Notes: generated by a model not told the origin, from the sequence alone. A stretch of DNA of 64,000 nt from G963663315 sp965208975 (GCA_965208975.1 CBDBQH010000001.1:186001-250000), one strand, 5' to 3'; shown: positions 8,516 to 18,140, counted from the first letter of the stretch. Numbers and translations: made by a program.

Positions 8516-9571
8516 CTAGTATTGCCGGAGGATGGAAAATTCCGCCAGTTTGTCGAGGGCCGCCCGGTATTCGTTGTCGGGTAATTCGCGCAGGGATGAC
8601 TGCGCCAGTCGGGCCTGGGACTGAGCCAGGTCGAAGGTGTAGTCCAGTGCGCCGGTGGAGCGGACTATTGCCAGAATTTCGTTCATTCTGGTGCGGTCAC
8701 CCTGTTCAATCGCGGTCGTAATTACCTGTTTTTGTCGGTCATTACACTGTTTCAGGGCATGAATCAACGGCAGGGTCGGCTTTCCTTCCGCGAGATCATC
8801 ACCTACATCCTTCCCGATTTTCCTGCTTTGCGCGTCATAATCCAGAATGTCGTCCACCATTTGAAATGCGGCCCCCAGATGTATTCCATAGTTCGCCAAC
8901 GCCCTGCAGACTCCGCTCTCACGATTTGCGATACTGCCGCCGAGCAGGGCGGAGGCCTCAAACAGTTTTGCTGTTTTGCGGCGAATGGTATCGAAATACT
9001 GGGTCTCGGTAAGGTCAGCGCAATGGGCATTGAGTAATTGCATGACTTCTCCCTGTGTCATGTCGTTGGTGGTCTCGGACAGAATCCTCATGACTTCCAT
9101 ATTGTCGATTTCCACCATCATCTGGAAAGATCGGGAATACAGGAAATCTCCAATCAGCACACTGGCTTCATTCCCCCAGGCGATATTGGCCGTGGGCTGT
9201 CCGCGGCGGGTGACCGAGGCGTCCACGACATCATCATGCAGCAGGGTTGCGGTGTGGATCATCTCAATAATGGCTGAAAGCAGGATATGATGATTGCCCG
9301 GATAGTTACAGCAACGGGCGCTCAACAAAAGAATCAGCGGTCTGAGCCTTTTTCCTCCGCTTTGTGTGATATAGGCGCCCATATTGTTGATCAGGGCAAT
9401 GTCAGATTTCAGGCGGCTCTGGATCGTGTGGTCCACTTCTTCCATTTCCGTTTGCACCAGTGAAATGGCTGAATCCAGCAGCCGTTGTGGATTTTGGGCA
9501 GGGTCGTTGCCGGATGAGTGCGGATTTTGGGCAGGGTCGTTGCCGGATGAGTGCAGATTGGGGAGGGACAT
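8516..9571 (-). CDS. ispB: Octaprenyl (polyprenyl) diphosphate synthase
   Basis: 351 residues from ATG 9571. An in-frame upstream start at 9613 would add 14 residues. It is a trans-polyprenyl synthase that makes the ubiquinone side chain. The first aspartate-rich motif is LLHDDVVDAS and the second VDDILDYD, with GGKRLRP and the residues before the first motif typical of long-chain synthases. The N-terminus carries an exact 33-base tandem duplication giving HSSGNDPAQNP twice, ahead of the conserved domain. ispB usually stands next to rplU-rpmA. Here that neighbourhood is split by about 3.5 kb of IS-bounded DNA, which suggests an insertion between formerly adjacent divergent genes. Confidence 0.9.
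   Translation of the reverse strand: MSLPNLHSSGNDPAQNPHSSGNDPAQNPQRLLDSAISLVQTEMEEVDHTIQSRLKSDIALINNMGAYITQSGGKRLRPLILLLSARCCNYPGNHHILLSAIIEMIHTATLLHDDVVDASVTRRGQPTANIAWGNEASVLIGDFLYSRSFQMMVEIDNMEVMRILSETTNDMTQGEVMQLLNAHCADLTETQYFDTIRRKTAKLFEASALLGGSIANRESGVCRALANYGIHLGAAFQMVDDILDYDAQSRKIGKDVGDDLAEGKPTLPLIHALKQCNDRQKQVITTAIEQGDRTRMNEILAIVRSTGALDYTFDLAQSQARLAQSSLRELPDNEYRAALDKLAEFSILRQY
9489..9554. repeat. 33-bp tandem duplication in ispB 5' end
   Basis: Two identical adjacent 33-base units (9489-9521 and 9522-9554) encode HSSGNDPAQNP twice in the N-terminal tail of IspB. The unit length is a multiple of three, so the frame is kept. Confidence 0.92.
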
Positions 9572-9641
9572 ATTGATTAACCGGATTTTGTAACCGCCTA
9601 TTCTAGCCGACAATGGCGGGCCTGATTGCTCGAATGTTACA

Positions 9642-10774
9642 CCCCAAATCCGCGATAGAGGTTTTATAAAGAGAAGAGCGGCCTTGTTGTATACTGTTAT
9701 TTGACAAAAACAACAGGCGCCCGCTGGGTGAACAACAAGGCCGATGAAGAGTATACCCTATAAAGTATCCCGGACAGACGACAAATTGACCTCACGCAGT
9801 GGATTATTGCTGGTGACGGAGAGTATGGATCGTCTGGGTTTATCGGAATGGGTCGAGCGGTATTTTCCGTCTGTGGGGAGTCATCGTGGATATGGGGCAT
9901 GGGTGTATGTCCGCACTTTTCTTTTTTACAGGAGCGGGGTTATCTGCCGATGGTGGGACACATAGAACAGACGGGTCAGGTAGTTGCGGTAGAGTTTCGT
10001 CCTGGCAATGTGTCGCCGAGCCAGGATAATCCGGGGTTTATCCGGCGCTGCGAATCGAAGTGGCCTGCTGGGGTACGGGTATCGGCGGTACGGATCGATG
10101 CTGCGGGTTATCAGTCGCGGATACTGGATGATGCTTCGGAGCGGGGTCAGCAACGGTTGCCGGAAGCGAATGATTCGGTGGGAGTGGAGAACACTCGGAG
10201 AACCGGATCAAGGAATTGAAGCTGGACCTGGGAGCCGACCGGCTGCCGTGCAGCGACTTCCATGCCAATGAACTGTATTTCCATTTGTGCGCCACCGCCT
10301 GGAACCTGTTCGCGTTGTTGCGGCTCACCCTGCCGGCGCAGTGGCTGAACCGCCGTGCCGGGACGGTGCGCCAACGGCTGATCCACATAGCCGGCAAGGT
10401 GGTCTGTCATGGTCGCCAACGGATTTTGAAGATTCAGTCTGAACACTATGCGCTCCTGTCAGAAGCGCTATATCATACACGGCGATTCGCCTTGGCTCCC
10501 TGACGGCTTCACCGTGTGGGTTGGTTCGCGCCCGGCCTGCCTCATCCCCGATTCACCCGGTCACTTCGGATGATCAAGGCTCGTTGTGCCTGGAGCCGTG
10601 GGAAATGACCCATCTCCCGCCGCGGACGCTCCGGTCAGACCGGGATTTCCCGAAAATCCCTCGCGAACTGCGCTCATTCACCATAAAACCCCGGATCAAT
10701 CAGAATATCCGCACCAGAACACTCAATAGACCCCCTGAAAACACAATCCCCAATCTCTATCGCGGAATTTGGGC
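9642..10774 (+). mobile_element. Degenerate IS1380-like element (copy 1)
   Basis: Left end CCCCAAATCCGCGATAGAG (9642-9660) and right end CTCTATCGCGGAATTTGGG (10755-10773) are inverted repeats of each other and match the ends of the intact copy at 62100-63789. Compared with that copy it has three internal deletions, so it is about 1.13 kb instead of 1.69 kb. No matching target duplication is visible at its borders. Confidence 0.85.
9744..10503 (+). pseudogene. IS1380-family transposase, three internal deletions
   Basis: The start (MKSIPYKVSRTDDKLTSRSG) and end (HTRRFALAP) are nearly identical to the 437-residue transposase at 62202. Three segments are missing: one after VYVRTFLF that removes the first catalytic region, one joined through an 8-base microhomology AGCGGGGT near 10140, and one near 10185 just before EHSENR. 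The reading frame is broken into at least three pieces. The first catalytic Asp is lost, so no active enzyme can be made. Confidence 0.9.
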
Positions 10775-10967
10775 ATCAGGATTTCTTTGTGCGGATACGA
10801 GTATTTTTTTAAAATGCTATTTTTCGTAGTTAATTGAGTTGCCTCCATCCTATTTCACCTTGAAAGTACCCTATAAAGCCCACGAGTAATGATGGTATAA
10901 ACTCTGTTTTTCAGCCACGGATGCTTCGCGCTGTTAAGATTTTAATGATATTGTTTGGGTGGCAGTT

Positions 10968-12068
10968 TCAACCTTCCAATCTCGTCTGCACAACTAAATC
11001 TGCCAGGCATTGGCTTGATTTAGCGAGGTCTTCGATTGGCATTAGTTCTTGTTTAAAAGTATTTGCACGGCGTAGTGCGGCTCGCCGTAGCGCTATTCCC
11101 TGGGCGCGTTCACTATCGAGAAACTGCTTGTGGGGAATGATATTTTCAAGCGGTGAGTCAATGCGAATCGACTCAAAATAACCACCCTGAAGACCCATCA
11201 CCCCAATTGCACATTGTGTTGTTTCCTGAGGGCAACTGCGACGGCAGAGATTGGCGATGGGACGCATATTATCAGAGGTCATGAACCATTCTTCTACGGC
11301 GCCGTACCATCGACTTTCTGGACTGACAGTGGCAAAGGGTAGGCCAAGGCTCATATATTTTGCAGCATCTCGGGTATCGGTGTCGGTTGATACGAAGGTC
11401 TGCGGGGTGGGCGCTTCGGTCATTTCGGCGATCAGGCGCAGGGCGTATCTGCCTTCGGCCTGCATTTCAATTGGACGTATATAGCCCTGTAGTAGAGGTC
11501 GCCATTCAATTGGGTACGAACTACTGGCGAGTAGTTGATTGAGTTCTTTCTGGGTTCCATAGAAGCCTGCGGTTCTGATCAAATCGTTGCTGGCTTCGGG
11601 CTCGCCTAGTTCACCAAGTTTTTCTATTAAGGGTATATCGACTACCGTAAAACGCGCTTGAAACAATGCTTGGGCCAAGGGGTTGCCACGATCAGCCTCA
11701 AAGGCAAGCCATGAGGGGTAGAAATAACCATCATTCTTGCCTGAGCGATACAGATCATGGCGTTGCTCTCGACTCATGTTCCTGATATATCGTGAAGATT
11801 TGGAGGCGACGTCGGTTTCTTCGATGCGGGCGAGTAAGAGTCGAGCGGCGATGTTTCCGTCTTTTGCCAGCCTGGATATCATTGGCAAACTTTGTTCATC
11901 GTCATCAGACAGCCACTGTTGGATGGCTGTTTGGAGTTTGGGGTCATCCGCGCCCTGTATATCGCTGGCTAATGTGACGTGCGAAATCAGCAAGCTGGCG
12001 ATTGCTGCGCATAACATTTTAATTGAGGTATTGATCACGGAAAATTTCAATATCTTTGTAAATAACAT
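10968..12068 (-). CDS. Exported protein of unknown function
   Basis: 366 residues from ATG 12068. An internal ATG at 12017 (MLCAAIASLL) would give a more standard signal peptide. Either way a hydrophobic stretch ends at TLA-SD, which looks like a signal peptidase I site, so the protein should be periplasmic. Short helical-repeat-like stretches (DGNIAARLLLAR, DRGNPLAQALF, LGEPEASNDLI) resemble degenerate Sel1/TPR repeats but I do not recognise a named family. A cysteine-rich patch CRRSCPQETTQC lies in the C-terminal third. The gene is alone between two IS remnants and is more AT-rich than its surroundings, which suggests transfer. Confidence 0.65.
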   Translation of the reverse strand: MLFTKILKFSVINTSIKMLCAAIASLLISHVTLASDIQGADDPKLQTAIQQWLSDDDEQSLPMISRLAKDGNIAARLLLARIEETDVASKSSRYIRNMSREQRHDLYRSGKNDGYFYPSWLAFEADRGNPLAQALFQARFTVVDIPLIEKLGELGEPEASNDLIRTAGFYGTQKELNQLLASSSYPIEWRPLLQGYIRPIEMQAEGRYALRLIAEMTEAPTPQTFVSTDTDTRDAAKYMSLGLPFATVSPESRWYGAVEEWFMTSDNMRPIANLCRRSCPQETTQCAIGVMGLQGGYFESIRIDSPLENIIPHKQFLDSERAQGIALRRAALRRANTFKQELMPIEDLAKSSQCLADLVVQTRLEG

Positions 12069-12286
12069 ATTATTTGCTCCAGGCCGAAAGCTTTTTTGTC
12101 ATGGTTTGTATTTTGGGGGGGATGACCACCATTGGTTTGTTATCGTCATAGTTTCTACAGTAGAGTAGTTCCTGAATAGAGAACCCGGCAGGGGGGTCAA
12201 ATATATGTTTGTGACACTCCAATTATTTTTGGTTCTTCCCCAAATCAAGTGGGTAAATTACCCTATTAGCAATGATAAAGTAAACC

Positions 12287-13049
12287 AGGGTCTCCCCATT
12301 TTTTATTTGAGGGTTATATAAGCGATTGAAAAGGTTGTAGAAAGGTTGGATATTGGATGGGATCTTCAGTTCTGCTTTTGGTACAATGGTTTTACCATAA
12401 ACTACTGATACCAAAAGAGAACTCTGATGACTGATGATAGCCGGGAACGCAATAAATGGAAAGTGCGAATTGTGGATTGTGTGAATCAATCCAGTGAAGT
12501 GATCAGCCAGCCGGTAGCCAAGCTGATGGCGGAGGTTGTGACGGGTATATTAGGCAGTGGGAGCTTGCAGTTGTCGATGGTTGTGGTGCGTCATGGCAAG
12601 CAACAACCGATGGTACTGGTCAGTACCGAGCGGATACGGGGGCGTTTGCAAGGGGAGCGATTGATTCAATCGTATATGGGTCGTTGGGCCTGTGAGGAAG
12701 GGTATCGGTTCAGCAAGCAGGGGTTTGGATTGGAGAAGGTTCAAGCCCGGAAACTGGCGACCTTGCAGAATCTGGTTGCACTGGCGACGTTAGCCTGGGG
12801 ATTGCTGGCCTGTCACCAGAATCAGGGGCAGAAACTCATCTACAAGGCGAAACGGCAAAAGAGTCACAAACCCCTGGTTTTCCCGTTCTATACGCTGTTA
12901 TCGGGTTGGCAGGCGTTATTTGCGGATGCCAAAACCCTTTTCTATGACTGGTGGAGAAAACCCAAACGCCCTCCGCCCAGACAGGCTGACCTGTTCATCA
13001 ATAACGGGCGGCTTGCGCCCATCCTCTCATGAAAAAATGGGGAGACCCT
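12287..13049 (+). mobile_element. IS4-like element, internally deleted
   Basis: Perfect 18-base terminal inverted repeats AGGGTCTCCCCATTTTTT (12287-12304) and their complement (13032-13049) bound a 763-base element. That is far shorter than a complete IS4-family element. It holds one shortened transposase frame. No clear target duplication is seen, and the right end lies about 30 bases from the rplU promoter. Confidence 0.82.
12427..13032 (+). pseudogene. IS4-family transposase remnant
   Basis: 201 residues, with only a short N-terminal piece joined to the C-terminal part of the transposase. The IS4 YREK signature Y-(2)-R-(3)-E-(6)-K is visible in YMGRWACEEGYRFSK at about residue 83. The two upstream catalytic Asp regions are mostly missing, so an internal deletion is inferred. 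The stop overlaps the right inverted repeat. Confidence 0.8.
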
Positions 13050-13080
13050 AGACATCAAATCAATGGGTACATCAAATCAA

Positions 13081-13109
13081 TTGACTGTATGTTCAGAGGC
13101 GGATAAAAT
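13081..13109 (+). promoter_or_regulatory. Sigma-70 type promoter of rplU-rpmA
   Basis: TTGACT (13081-13086), a 17-base spacer and TAAAAT (13104-13109) stand 36 bases before the rplU start. The -35 box overlaps the second of two direct repeats ACATCAAATCAAT (from about 13053 and 13069) that follow the IS4-like element. Confidence 0.65.
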
Positions 13110-13144
13110 CCGGCATCCTTCAGCAACCTAAAGACAGGTAAACC

Positions 13145-13546
13145 ATGTACGCAGTCATCGAAACCGGCGGTAAGCAATATAAGGTTGCCGTAGGGGATAA
13201 ACTTAAAGTAGAGAAAATACCGGTTGCTGAAGGTGATTCAGTGAGTATTGATCGGGTTTTGATGGTGTCCGATGGAGACGAGGTGACAGTGGGCTCCCCA
13301 TTAGTCGACAGTCAGGTTAACGCGACCGTCCTGTCTCACGGCAAGCGGCGCAAGATCAAGGTATTCAAAATGAAGCGGCGGAAAAATTATCGTCGTACCC
13401 AGGGGCATCGACAGCCTTACACGGAAATAGAAATTACCGGCATTGGCGACAACGTGGCGACGGCAGTCGAGCCTGAAAAACAATCGCATTCATCAGAGTC
13501 AGCCGCGGGAGCGGCGGACGAAGTGGCTGTGAGTGAATCAGTGTAG
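13145..13546 (+). CDS. rplU: Large ribosomal subunit protein bL21
   Basis: 133 residues. The start MYAVIETGGKQYKV and the KRRKNYRRTQGHRQ block are diagnostic for bL21. The family is usually about 103 residues. Here a further ~30 residues rich in Glu, Ser and Ala follow the conserved GI-end. First gene of the rplU-rpmA pair, with obgE next, the usual gammaproteobacterial order. Confidence 0.97.
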   Translation: MYAVIETGGKQYKVAVGDKLKVEKIPVAEGDSVSIDRVLMVSDGDEVTVGSPLVDSQVNATVLSHGKRRKIKVFKMKRRKNYRRTQGHRQPYTEIEITGIGDNVATAVEPEKQSHSSESAAGAADEVAVSESV

Positions 13547-13577
13547 CGCCCATTTATATACGGTCAGGGAATCTATC

Positions 13578-13829
13578 ATGGCACACAAGAAAGCAGGCGG
13601 CAGTTCGAGAAACGGCCGTGATTCGGTCTCCAAAAGATTAGGAGTGAAAAAGTTTGGCGGGGAACAAGCGCTTGCCGGCAACATTATCGTAAGACAGAGA
13701 GGAAGCCGGTTTCACCCTGGTAAAAATACCCGGCTGGGTAAGGATTACACGCTGTTTGCCACCGCTTCGGGCAAGGTATTGTTTGAAGTGAAGGGGGCGA
13801 ACAAGCGCAAGACAATCAGCGTTATCTAA
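13578..13829 (+). CDS. rpmA: Large ribosomal subunit protein bL27
   Basis: 83 residues from ATG 13578. The open frame extends upstream to 13533 but MAHKKAGGSSRNGRDS is the universal bL27 N-terminus. The conserved IIVRQRGSRFHPG and GKDYTLFA blocks are present. It binds near the peptidyl-transferase centre. 31 bases separate it from rplU. Confidence 0.98.
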   Translation: MAHKKAGGSSRNGRDSVSKRLGVKKFGGEQALAGNIIVRQRGSRFHPGKNTRLGKDYTLFATASGKVLFEVKGANKRKTISVI

Positions 13830-13920
13830 AGTAAGCCGGAACAATGTGAAATAATAAACCTCGCTTTGTTATCAGGGCGGGTTTTTCTGATTCTGTTCCT
13901 GCTATCCGGCGGCAGCGATC

Positions 13921-15012
13921 ATGAAATTTGTAGACGAGGCGACAATCCGGGTTATTGCTGGCAGAGGCGGTGACGGCTGTTTGAGTTTCCTGAGGGAGAA
14001 GTATCGCCCGAAAGGCGGGCCGGACGGGGGTGACGGAGGTGACGGGGGCAATATATTTCTGGTCGCCAGGGGTGGTTTGAACACGCTTTCCGAGTTCAGG
14101 TTTGCCCGATTGCATCGGGCAGGAAACGGACAGGGCGGCGCTGGCCGGGAACGGTTTGGAAAGGCTGGAGAAGAACTGGATATTGATGTTCCTTTGGGCA
14201 CCATCGTCAGTGACGCGAAGACCTGCGAACGGATCGGTGAATTGACTCGTGACGGTGAGCGGTTGCTGGTTGCACAAGGTGGTCGTCGCGGTCTCGGCAA
14301 CGCGAAGTTCAAATCCAGCGTCAATCGCGCTCCGCGTAAAATCACCCGGGGGAAATCGGGTGATGAGAGGCAAATCAGACTGGAACTCCGGGTGCTGGCG
14401 GATGTCGGATTGCTGGGAGCGCCCAATGCCGGGAAATCGACACTCTTGAGCGCCGTATCCCATGCCAGACCCAGGATAGCCGACTACCCCTTTACGACCC
14501 TGTATCCGCAACTGGGAGTGGTTGACGTGGGAGATTCCAATAGCTTCGTCATCGCGGATATTCCCGGATTGATAGAGGGCGCCTCTCGCGGCGCTGGTCT
14601 GGGTACAGAGTTCCTCAAGCACCTGAATCGGACACTGGTCCTGCTGCACCTGGTGGATATTGCTCCGATTGATGGAACAGACCGGATACAGGATATCCGG
14701 AAGATCGAAAAAGAACTGAACGAATATGACCCGGAGCTCGGAAATAAGGAAAGATGGCTGGTACTGAACAAAATTGACGCGATTGCTGCGGGCAAGGCGC
14801 GTGAAATTGAAGAGCGGTTGAGAAAACAACTGGCTCCGGATATCCCGATTTATAAAATATCGGCGGTGTCCGGCCAGGGGTGCGACCAACTGGTTCAGGA
14901 TTTAATGCGGTATCTGACCGAAGAACAGCAAACAAAATACAATCCGGCAGATTCGACCGCTCAAGCCGGTGCAACAGACGGTTCAGTCGCATGGTTTCAA
15001 GAACAGTACTGA
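13921..15012 (+). CDS. obgE: Obg-family GTPase ObgE/CgtA
   Basis: 363 residues. The N-terminal glycine-rich Obg fold (residues 1-158: GRGGDGCLSFLREK, GGDGGDGGN) is followed by the G domain with G1 GAPNAGKST, switch-II DIPGLIEGA and NKID. ObgE acts in 50S subunit assembly and in stress responses. The C-terminus is short and Gln/Ala-rich. It overlaps the proB start by 22 bases. Confidence 0.96.
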   Translation: MKFVDEATIRVIAGRGGDGCLSFLREKYRPKGGPDGGDGGDGGNIFLVARGGLNTLSEFRFARLHRAGNGQGGAGRERFGKAGEELDIDVPLGTIVSDAKTCERIGELTRDGERLLVAQGGRRGLGNAKFKSSVNRAPRKITRGKSGDERQIRLELRVLADVGLLGAPNAGKSTLLSAVSHARPRIADYPFTTLYPQLGVVDVGDSNSFVIADIPGLIEGASRGAGLGTEFLKHLNRTLVLLHLVDIAPIDGTDRIQDIRKIEKELNEYDPELGNKERWLVLNKIDAIAAGKAREIEERLRKQLAPDIPIYKISAVSGQGCDQLVQDLMRYLTEEQQTKYNPADSTAQAGATDGSVAWFQEQY

Positions 15013-16115
15013 CCGATTCGACCCGGTGGGTTGTTAAAATCGGTACTTCACTGCTTACCGATACCGAATCCGGGTTAAACCAGGAGGCGATTCATTCCTG
15101 GGTTAGACAAATCGTAGAACTGAAGCGGCAAAATGTCGATGTCGCGCTGGTTTCTTCTGGCTCCATCGGCGAAGGTATGCGGCGCCTGGGATGGCACCGG
15201 CGCCCCGGAGAGGTGCATCGGGTGCAGACTGCGGCTGCGGTAGGTCAGATGACTCTGGTACAGAGCTATGAAGCCGCATTTCGAAATCATGGCATACTGA
15301 CGGCGCAAATCCTGCTTACCCACGCTGATCTGGCTAACCGGCAGCGATACCTGAATGCGCGCAATACATTGAGGGAGCTGTTGAATCTGGGTGTTGTTCC
15401 CACTGTCAACGAAAATGATGCGGTCGTAAATGAGGAAATCCGATTCGGAGACAATGATACGCTGGCGGCGCTTACGACGAATCTGGTGGAGGCGGAATGT
15501 CTGATTCTGCTGACCGATCAGCAGGGGTTGTATGACAGAGACCCCAGAGAGTCCGGGCAGGTGAACCTGGTTCATTATGGACGGGCGGATGACCCGGCGT
15601 TGCAGGAAATGGCGGGTTGTGCCGGCGAGCTTGGCCGCGGCGGCATGATTACGAAACTGACTGCCGCACAAAAAGCCGCCAGGTCCGGTTCAACTACCGT
15701 GATTACTTCCGGACTGGAACCGGACATTCTTCTGAAACTCAGACGGGGCGAAGAGCTGGGAACCATGCTGATCCCCGGCAAGGGCAGGATTGCGGCGAGA
15801 AAACAATGGCTGGCCGGGCAGCTTCGGGGGAACGGAAAGCTGGTGCTGGACCACGGCGCCGTCAATGTGTTAAGGGAGCGGGGGCGCAGTTTGTTGCCCA
15901 TTGGCGTGACTGCGGCGGAAGGGACTTTTACCCGTGGTGAAATCGTGATTTGTTTTGACCAGAATGGCAATGAGGTCGCCCGCGGCCTGGTCAACTACAA
16001 TGCGGATGAAGTACGCAGGATTATGGGTATTGCCAGTGACCGGGTGGAAAATGTGTTAGGTTACCGCGGTGAAACAGAATTGATTCATCGTGATAATATC
16101 GCGATCACGGTATGA
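14991..16115 (+). CDS. proB: Glutamate 5-kinase ProB
   Basis: 374 residues from ATG 14991. An upstream in-frame start at 14880 lies in obgE and is rejected. The amino-acid kinase domain (WVVKIGTSLLT, VSSGSIGEG, NENDAV, FGDNDTLAALT, GRGGMITKL) is followed by a C-terminal PUA domain ending near LVNYNADEVRRIMG. The enzyme phosphorylates glutamate in the first step of proline synthesis and is usually feedback-inhibited by proline. Confidence 0.95.
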   Translation: MVSRTVLTDSTRWVVKIGTSLLTDTESGLNQEAIHSWVRQIVELKRQNVDVALVSSGSIGEGMRRLGWHRRPGEVHRVQTAAAVGQMTLVQSYEAAFRNHGILTAQILLTHADLANRQRYLNARNTLRELLNLGVVPTVNENDAVVNEEIRFGDNDTLAALTTNLVEAECLILLTDQQGLYDRDPRESGQVNLVHYGRADDPALQEMAGCAGELGRGGMITKLTAAQKAARSGSTTVITSGLEPDILLKLRRGEELGTMLIPGKGRIAARKQWLAGQLRGNGKLVLDHGAVNVLRERGRSLLPIGVTAAEGTFTRGEIVICFDQNGNEVARGLVNYNADEVRRIMGIASDRVENVLGYRGETELIHRDNIAITV

Positions 16116-16155
16116 ATATCATCGCCGTTTCAAAAATCGGCGAGCCGCCCCATTT

Positions 16156-16431
16156 TTATATGCCTGCTGATTGCAGGGATTTCAGGCGGTTATTCAGACG
16201 ACTTTTCAGGCGCGCCGCGCGGTTGCTGTGGAGCAGGCTTTTCACGGCGGCGCGATCAATCCTGGAGACGGTTTCGCGATATGCTGAGCGGGCGCCTTCC
16301 CGGTCCTTTTCTGAAATAAGCTTCAGTAGCCTTTTTATGGACGAACGAAGTGAAGAGCGTTGGCTCATGTTGTTGAGCCGGCGTTTGGTATTTTGTCGGG
16401 CTCTTTTTATTGCCTGTGGTGAATTAGCCAA
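16156..16431 (-). CDS. rpsT: Small ribosomal subunit protein bS20
   Basis: 91 residues, highly basic, beginning MANSPQAIKRARQN as in all bS20 proteins. It is transcribed divergently from murJ and convergently to proB, a common gammaproteobacterial arrangement. Confidence 0.96.
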   Translation of the reverse strand: MANSPQAIKRARQNTKRRLNNMSQRSSLRSSIKRLLKLISEKDREGARSAYRETVSRIDRAAVKSLLHSNRAARLKSRLNNRLKSLQSAGI

Positions 16432-16568
16432 GGGTTTTCCTCTTGTTCATGTCAAGTCAAAATAAAGGGATGAATCGCATCATCCGCCTTCGGGAGCGGA
16501 ATATGGTCAATTTTGTCCTGAAAGTCAAGTCCCGAAGCATATTGTTCGTTCAATCGTAATTGGCAGAC

Positions 16569-18140
16569 ATGTCATCCATGCTATTCAAGTCAATGTCGGT
16601 GGTGGGGTCCATGACATTGCTGTCGAGGATATCCGGCTTGGTCCGCGATGTCCTGTTCGCCAATGTGCTGGGGGACAAGGCCGCTGCGGATGTGTTTATC
16701 GTCGCCTTCCGGTTGCCTAATTTTTTCCGCCGATTATTCGGCGAAGGAGCTTTCTCGGCTGCATTCATTCCGGTTTTTACCGAGTACCGATTGCATAAAA
16801 CAGGTGACGAAAATAATCGGTTTCTGCAGTTGATGATCGGACGATTCGGACTGATTCTGATTCTGGTTTGTCTGGCGGGCGTGATATTTGCCCCGGTTCT
16901 GGTGACGATGCTGGCCACTGGATTTACCCGGGATCCGGAAAAATTCGCGCTCACGGTACAGGCGTCCAGAATCACTTTCCCTTACCTGTTTTTCATATCG
17001 CTGATTGCCATGTCGGCCGGAATGCTTAATTCCTGCAATCGCTTCGCCGCTCCTGCGGCAACACCGATTCTGCTCAATATCTGTTTGATTCTGGCGATAT
17101 TATATCTTGTGCCACTGGTCGATGATTCGCCGGTGGCTCTTGCCATAGGGGTACTGATCGCCGGTGTTGTTCAGCTGCTTTTCCAGATTCCGTTTTTAGT
17201 CAGGGAAAAACTGTCGCTGCGGCCACGGGTGATTAAACGGCAGGGCGATGAAATCGGGATTGAGGGCGCCCGGCGCGTACTTGCGCTGACCATACCGGCT
17301 GTACTGGGGGTGTCGGTGGCTCAGGTCAACATCCTGATCAATACGATTCTGGCGTCGTTTCTGGTGACCGGCAGTGTTTCGTGGCTGTATTACTCCGACC
17401 GCCTGATGGAATTTCCTCTGGGAGTGTTCGGGCTGGCGTTGAGTACCGCGATTCTTCCTCATTTGTCACGAAAACATGCCCAAACCGCGCCGGAAGATTT
17501 TTCCCGAACCCTGGAGTGGGGGACCCGCTGGGCCTTGCTCGTTAGTATTCCGTCTACCGTCGGCCTGATTATGCTGGCGCATCCAATGATCAGCGCCATT
17601 TATTTTCACGGGGATTTCACTGAAAACGGAGTGAATATGACGGTATTGAGTCTGGTTGCATATTCACTGGGATTGACTCCGTTTGTAATGGTCAAAGTGT
17701 TGTCAGCCGGGTTTTTCGCAAGACAGAACACCCGGACTCCGGTTCGGGTTGCGATGATTGCGGTTGCGGTGAATATCGTGTTCAGCCTGATTCTGGTATT
17801 GCCTTACAAACATGTCGGGCTGGCGATGGCCACTTCGATTTCGGCGGTGACCAATGCCCTGATGTTATTGATTATCCTGTTACGGCAGGGGATTTTTGTC
17901 GTTGAGTATCACTGGGTCGGTTTTTTAACGCGGATTATGATTGCCACAGTCGTTATGGGATTGTCAATCGGGTGGCTGGTTGGGGCGCAAGGTTGGTGGC
18001 TGGAAGCGTCTGTATGGGCCAAGGCTATCAGACTCGGGGGGCTGGTGGGGCTGGGTGGTGTCACTTATCTGGTCACATTGCTTGTTTTGGGCATCCGCCC
18101 CGGGTCGCTCTGGAAAATAGGGGAATCCGGCGAATCATGA
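16569..18140 (+). CDS. murJ: Lipid II flippase MurJ
   Basis: 523 residues from ATG 16569. A TTG at 16560 is an alternative start and neither has a strong ribosome site. The protein is an inner-membrane MOP-superfamily transporter with about 14 predicted segments. Diagnostic blocks are SMTLLSRISGLVRD, FRLPNFFRRLFGEGAFS and, later, VSWLYYSDRLMEFPLGVFG. It flips lipid II for peptidoglycan synthesis. Its TGA overlaps the ribF ATG, so the two are coupled. Confidence 0.95.
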   Translation: MSSMLFKSMSVVGSMTLLSRISGLVRDVLFANVLGDKAAADVFIVAFRLPNFFRRLFGEGAFSAAFIPVFTEYRLHKTGDENNRFLQLMIGRFGLILILVCLAGVIFAPVLVTMLATGFTRDPEKFALTVQASRITFPYLFFISLIAMSAGMLNSCNRFAAPAATPILLNICLILAILYLVPLVDDSPVALAIGVLIAGVVQLLFQIPFLVREKLSLRPRVIKRQGDEIGIEGARRVLALTIPAVLGVSVAQVNILINTILASFLVTGSVSWLYYSDRLMEFPLGVFGLALSTAILPHLSRKHAQTAPEDFSRTLEWGTRWALLVSIPSTVGLIMLAHPMISAIYFHGDFTENGVNMTVLSLVAYSLGLTPFVMVKVLSAGFFARQNTRTPVRVAMIAVAVNIVFSLILVLPYKHVGLAMATSISAVTNALMLLIILLRQGIFVVEYHWVGFLTRIMIATVVMGLSIGWLVGAQGWWLEASVWAKAIRLGGLVGLGGVTYLVTLLVLGIRPGSLWKIGESGES

